This document shows, one piece after another, positions 2,764 to 5,694 of a stretch of 5,694 nt of DNA (position 1 is its first letter; every line of letters begins with the position of its first letter). The DNA comes from Bacillota bacterium. GTDB lineage: Bacteria; Bacillota_E; JAJZYS01; JAILZS01. Under the pieces are notes generated by a model, which worked only from the letters and a program-made list of their open reading frames with translations, did not search any database and was not told the DNA's origin. The stretch is from NCBI GenBank assembly GCA_021817625.1, contig JAKASY010000156.1:1-5694 (forward strand), written 5' to 3'. Both the position numbers and the translations under genes were made by a program.

Positions 2764-5694
2764 TCAGCCTCGATGCCGCGCTGTCGCCAGCTCCCGTAGG
2801 GTTGCACGCGCGACAAGGCCGGTCTGCGCCTCCCGGGCCGTGACGACGCAGCCGCCAGCGTTGCGGCCGCTCTGGTAGCGCGCGTGCGCCCGCCCCCGGC
2901 GCCCGGTCGTGGCCGCGCCTTGCAGGAGGCGGCCGCAGGCAGGCGTGGGCGCGAGCTCGAACCGGACCCGATCGCCCATCAGGGGCGCGCCCGAGACCGT
3001 CTTGACCGTGGCCACGACCACGGCGCGGCTCGTACCGTTGGCGACAAGGGCGGGAGGGGAGAGGGCGAGGGAGAGGGTAAGAGCCTCCTGCTCGATCGAG
3101 GCGAGCGATACCGCCCCCGTGTGCGCCTCGCGCGCCATGATCGTGCACGTGCCGGCGCGGCGGCCGGGTAGGTAGCGCGCTCCGGCGCGGCCCGCCGCGT
3201 CACTCTTCACGCTCGCGGGCCGCACGGTGCCGCATGCGCCGGTCAGGGAGAAGGTGATCGTATCGCCGGCCGCCGGCCCGCCGGCGGCGGTGGCCACCGA
3301 CACCGCCAGGGGGACGGGCTCGCGTCCGCCGGCCGGAACGCGCGCGCGCCCGACCACGAGAGTGACGCTGTCGCTCCCGAGCGCCGCCGGTGTGTGAACG
3401 ACAACCGGGGTGGAGGCCCCGGAGGTGCCGTCGGCGTCCACCGCCTCCACCTCGTAGGCGTATGCCGCGCCGGGCTGCAGGCCCCTGTCGGTGTAGCTGG
3501 TCGCGACAGCGCTGGCGACAGGGGCGAAGGGCCCGGCGGGGGAGGACGCGCGCAGCACCCGGTACGCGGTCGCGCCCGCCGACGCCTGCCACGCCAGGGC
3601 GACGGCCGTGGTTGAGAGCGCCGTGGCGCTCAGGCCCTGGGGAGGCGCGGGCGCGCCCGACGGCGTCGCCGCCTGCGACGGCGATGGAACCGAGAACGAC
3701 ACCTGGGCGGCCGTCGGGACCGGGGAGGCGAGACCCGCCAAGTCCGTCGCCTGGACGGCGAAGCCGTAGCTCTCCCCAGGCGCGACGGTGACCGACGCCG
3801 CCGCGTCCGGCGTGGACAGGACCGGCACGAGCGGGCCGGACCCCTGGGACTCGTAGAGGTCGTACGCCTGGATGGGCGCACCGCCCTGGGTCGACCAGGA
3901 GAGGGTGACGCTGCCGGCGCTCTCCGCCTGGGGCATCGCCGCCATCGTCACGAGCGGCGGTTGGGTGTCCAAGGTCTGGGTGACGGAAGCTGTGTCGACG
4001 GGCGGGTTGTAGTTGAACACCACCTGCGCCGACTCGGAGATCGTCGTGCCGCTTGCCAGGCCGCCAAGCGGCGTCGCCGTGAACGACACCCAGCCCTCGC
4101 CGCTCGGCGGGCTCGTGTCGGGCGGGAGGTCGATGCCGGGGAGCCACCAGGTGATCTGGCGCGTGGTCGGATCGTACTGCACCTGGGTGCCGCTGTACGA
4201 GGACTGGTCGGGATCGCCGATCTGGAGGGTGGAGGGGTCGAGGCCCGGGTCGAGGGTGGCGGTGACCCGGATGTTCACGGCCGGGGCGGTGGCCGCAGGA
4301 TCGTTCTGGAAGTGGATGACGTAGGTGATGGGCTGGGGTGTGATCCAGCCGCCGCTCCCGGCGCCGGCGGGGCTCGCCTCGATGTCGTTCGGGTCGACGG
4401 CGTGCACCGCCTTGTGCATGTAGTAGAGCGCAACGAACGTGCCGCCAATCAGGACGGCGAGGATGCCGATCGCCACGCCGCACGCAAGGACGCTGCTGCT
4501 CTTGGCGCAGACGTAGGCGGCGAGCGCCGTGCCCGCGACATCCGCGACGACCGCGGTCGTGGACACGGAGCTACCGTTGCCGGTCGCCTTGATCAGGTTG
4601 TGCAGTGCGCTGCCGTGGCTGTAGACGGGATCGAACTGGTGCATGCTGCGCGGGATCGACTGGTTGTTCGAGTTGATGTTCTGCCACGTGTCGGCGCCCG
4701 GTGCCTGCCCCTGGCCGCTCGGTGGCGGGTCGAAGTAGGGGAGGGCGGCGAAGGCGGTGGGCGTGCCCACCACCGCGAGCGTGATGCCGCTCGTGATGGC
4801 CGACGCCCAGGGGGCCACGTCGACTCCGCTCTCGCCCGCCTGCCAGGTCGCGTCCACGCCCAGGCTTGGCGGGTTCGCGTTTGACGCGCCGCCAAGCGGC
4901 ACGCCCAGCACGGGCTCAAGGCTTCCCTCGAGGTAGGGGACGGAGGCGCCAGGCACGTAGGCCTCGCTCGAGACGGGCGTGCCGCCAGCGCCCACCACAG
5001 CCGCCCCGGTGAGGCTCTGGCCATTCGCCGCCGCCTGCGACACGCTGTCGAGCGTGTGGGCGGTGTAGCCATCGGCGAGGGCCTCGCCCGTGTCGAGGCT
5101 GAAGACGGCGTAGGACGACGCGATAGGGTCGCCCAGCGCGTCCGCCGGTAGGGCGCCCTGCGCGCTCGGGGGCGGCGTGGGCTCCTCGCCGGAGGGGATC
5201 GAGGGCGGCGGGAGCTGGGCGGGGGCGGCGCTCGCGGCCACAGCGGCGGCGGCCGCGTCGTCGAGGATGGACTGCGCGGCGTTCTCCAGCGCCTGGGCCA
5301 TGTACGCATCGGGCAGGTCCTGGACGTAGGTGTCGGCGGCGCCTTGGCCCAGGCCGACGACGGACGAGAGGGCGGCGGTGAAGTCGCCCGCGCCATCGCC
5401 CACTGAGGCGGCGAGGATCTGGCCGGCGCTCTCGCCCGAGACGGCGGTCCACTCGGGCGCCGTGAGCTGGCCGACAAGGCTCGCCACCATGGGTACGGGC
5501 TCGTCAAAGGCGAGCGCGGGCGACGACCCGTTCACGGCGGCCGGGGGCACGGTGACGGTGAACGCTAGGTCGACGGACCCGCCCACCCCGACGGGAGCCG
5601 CCACGTACTCGGCCCAGCCCTTGGCCGTGAGGCCGTGCTCGAGGAGCCTCACGCCGGGCGGTGCGTCGGTCAGGGCGGGCTCGGTGGTCATGTA
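2764..5694 (-). CDS. Large multidomain surface/extracellular protein (FnIII and Big-1-like domains), 5'-truncated
   Basis: The frame is open to the right edge. Only one codon (TAC) is visible above the first ATG (5689-5691), and that Met has no signal peptide after it, so the real N-terminus probably lies outside. Numbering from this Met gives 975 residues ending in TGA at 2764-2766. Residues 1-120 look partly beta-rich and 128-157 form an Ala-rich helix-like stretch. A Pro-rich linker follows at 158-176, then a low-complexity region to about 375. Residues 401-425 are a strong hydrophobic segment. From 433 (VDPNDIEASPAG) to about 576 is the 'DPNDI' beta-sandwich domain, with PITYVIHFQND and an ending like AQVVFNYNPPVDT, seen in large bacterial surface proteins. 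Two fibronectin III domains follow (about 576-668 and 681-768), then two Big-1-like Ig domains (about 773-868 and 869-968). It ends with a basic tail, without LPXTG, PEP-CTERM or any other sorting motif I recognise. Adhesion or an envelope structural role is inferred from the domain types; no catalytic domain is seen. Confidence 0.9.
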   Translation of the reverse strand, partial: YMTTEPALTDAPPGVRLLEHGLTAKGWAEYVAAPVGVGGSVDLAFTVTVPPAAVNGSSPALAFDEPVPMVASLVGQLTAPEWTAVSGESAGQILAASVGDGAGDFTAALSSVVGLGQGAADTYVQDLPDAYMAQALENAAQSILDDAAAAAVAASAAPAQLPPPSIPSGEEPTPPPSAQGALPADALGDPIASSYAVFSLDTGEALADGYTAHTLDSVSQAAANGQSLTGAAVVGAGGTPVSSEAYVPGASVPYLEGSLEPVLGVPLGGASNANPPSLGVDATWQAGESGVDVAPWASAITSGITLAVVGTPTAFAALPYFDPPPSGQGQAPGADTWQNINSNNQSIPRSMHQFDPVYSHGSALHNLIKATGNGSSVSTTAVVADVAGTALAAYVCAKSSSVLACGVAIGILAVLIGGTFVALYYMHKAVHAVDPNDIEASPAGAGSGGWITPQPITYVIHFQNDPAATAPAVNIRVTATLDPGLDPSTLQIGDPDQSSYSGTQVQYDPTTRQITWWLPGIDLPPDTSPPSGEGWVSFTATPLGGLASGTTISESAQVVFNYNPPVDTASVTQTLDTQPPLVTMAAMPQAESAGSVTLSWSTQGGAPIQAYDLYESQGSGPLVPVLSTPDAAASVTVAPGESYGFAVQATDLAGLASPVPTAAQVSFSVPSPSQAATPSGAPAPPQGLSATALSTTAVALAWQASAGATAYRVLRASSPAGPFAPVASAVATSYTDRGLQPGAAYAYEVEAVDADGTSGASTPVVVHTPAALGSDSVTLVVGRARVPAGGREPVPLAVSVATAAGGPAAGDTITFSLTGACGTVRPASVKSDAAGRAGARYLPGRRAGTCTIMAREAHTGAVSLASIEQEALTLSLALSPPALVANGTSRAVVVATVKTVSGAPLMGDRVRFELAPTPACGRLLQGAATTGRRGRAHARYQSGRNAGGCVVTAREAQTGLVARATLRELATARHRG
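2788..3375 (-). other. Tandem pair of Big-1-like Ig domains with matched cysteines
   Basis: Residues about 773-868 and 869-968 of the surface protein are two copies of one domain. Shared landmarks are 'GD.I.F.L...CG' (AGDTITFSLTGACG; MGDRVRFELAPTPACG), 'GR.G.ARY..GR.AG.C' and 'AREA.TG' near the end. Each copy has one cysteine pair, C820/C849 and C919/C948, both spaced by exactly 29 residues, which suggests one disulfide per domain. The pattern resembles invasin/intimin-type (Big-1) Ig-like repeats that act as rigid spacers or adhesins. The family assignment is by eye. Confidence 0.7.
3048..3077 (+). other. Potential G-quadruplex motif in the template strand
   Basis: Six runs of three or four G (3048-3050, 3052-3054, 3056-3059, 3063-3065, 3069-3071, 3075-3077) are separated by loops of 1-3 bases on the plus strand. 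This satisfies the usual G3+N1-7 four-run rule with runs to spare. It lies inside the surface-protein gene, which is read from the other strand, so the G-rich strand is the template. It encodes the first strand of the last Ig-like domain (residues about 872-882, LSLALSPPALV). Confidence 0.5.
3388..3966 (-). other. Two fibronectin type III domains
   Basis: The first copy (residues about 576-668) has VTLSWSTQGG with its core Trp599, then IQAYDLYES and SYGFAVQATDLAGLAS. The second (about 681-768) is the more canonical: PPQGLSAT, VALAWQAS with Trp701, AYRVLRAS, and the signature YTDRGLQPGAAYAYEVEAVD ahead of DGTSGAS. A Ser/Pro/Ala-rich linker separates them. Such domains in bacterial extracellular proteins usually serve as spacers or binding modules. 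Confidence 0.8.
3964..4395 (-). other. 'DPNDI'-type extracellular beta-sandwich domain
   Basis: Residues about 433-576 start with DPNDIEASPAGAGSGGWI and continue with ITYVIHFQNDPAATAPAVNI and VTATLDPGLDPSTLQIGD. They then run through ITWWLPGIDLPP and PPSGEGWVSFTATP to AQVVFNYNPPVDTASVTQTLD. I recognise this order of motifs from large surface proteins of diverse bacteria, resembling DUF11-like repeat domains. It is recalled from general knowledge, without a database check. Confidence 0.6.
4417..4491 (-). other. Internal hydrophobic (putative transmembrane) segment
   Basis: Residues 401-425 of the surface protein contain an uncharged run including GVAIGILAVLIGGTFVALYY, bounded by Lys397 and by His426-Lys427. 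It is long and hydrophobic enough for one membrane helix. A weaker hydrophobic stretch (about 378-396) precedes it, and Cys396 and Cys404 flank the junction. It sits directly before the DPNDI domain. Confidence 0.55.

Noticed and set aside
3200..4483. 427-residue open frame on the minus strand inside the surface-protein gene
   Set aside because: It overlaps the recognisable FnIII and Ig-domain frame, and its translation is Arg/Pro/Gly-rich, typical of a shifted frame in GC-rich DNA.
3961..4884. 307-residue plus-strand open frame opposite the surface-protein gene
   Set aside because: It is antisense to a gene with clear domains, and its Arg/Gly/Val/Asp-rich composition is that of a GC-rich complement frame; no motif or ribosome site supports it.
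1..5694. CRISPR array, tRNA, insertion sequence or defence island
   Set aside because: No regularly spaced repeats, tRNA-like cloverleaf, terminal inverted repeats, transposase or nuclease motifs were seen on either strand.

Overview
This is a high-GC window (roughly 70% G+C by eye). It carries two protein genes cut by the window edges and one complete gene. The dense GC-rich coding and the AXA-type signal peptide ending in an 'AQT' motif fit a high-GC, probably Gram-negative bacterium. Gemmatimonadota, Myxococcota or a similar environmental lineage is possible, but nothing here fixes the phylum. I see no rRNA, tRNA, CRISPR array, transposase, integrase or plasmid function.

Layout. (1) Bases 1-1058, plus strand: the 3' part of a family S9 serine peptidase (acylaminoacyl-peptidase/dipeptidyl-peptidase type). 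It holds the end of the beta-propeller and the whole alpha/beta-hydrolase domain with an intact Ser-Asp-His triad. (2) Bases 1059-1163: a short convergent gap with no clear terminator. (3) Bases 1164-2336, minus strand: a complete 390-residue secreted protein of unknown function, with a clear signal peptide and what looks like two related halves. (4) Bases 2337-2763: a 427-base non-coding stretch. It holds a Shine-Dalgarno sequence and a weak promoter candidate for the 390-residue protein, a conspicuous ACGT-based inverted repeat, and a nearby CTCGAG-centred direct repeat. (5) Bases 2764-5694, minus strand: the C-terminal 976 codons of a large multidomain surface or extracellular protein. In order they encode an unassigned N-terminal region, one strong internal hydrophobic segment, a 'DPNDI'-type beta-sandwich domain, two fibronectin type III domains and two tandem bacterial Ig-like (Big-1-like) domains with matched cysteine pairs.

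How the genes may relate. The two minus-strand genes run in the same direction and both look exported, so they could belong to one cell-envelope locus. The 427-base gap with its own putative signals suggests the 390-residue gene is transcribed separately. The peptidase is convergent and is probably an independent unit. I found no strong evidence of a new enzymatic or defence system. The best leads are the intergenic operator-like palindrome, the bilobed secreted protein, and the unusual architecture of the large surface protein (mid-protein membrane segment, twin cysteine-paired Ig domains, no visible C-terminal sorting signal).
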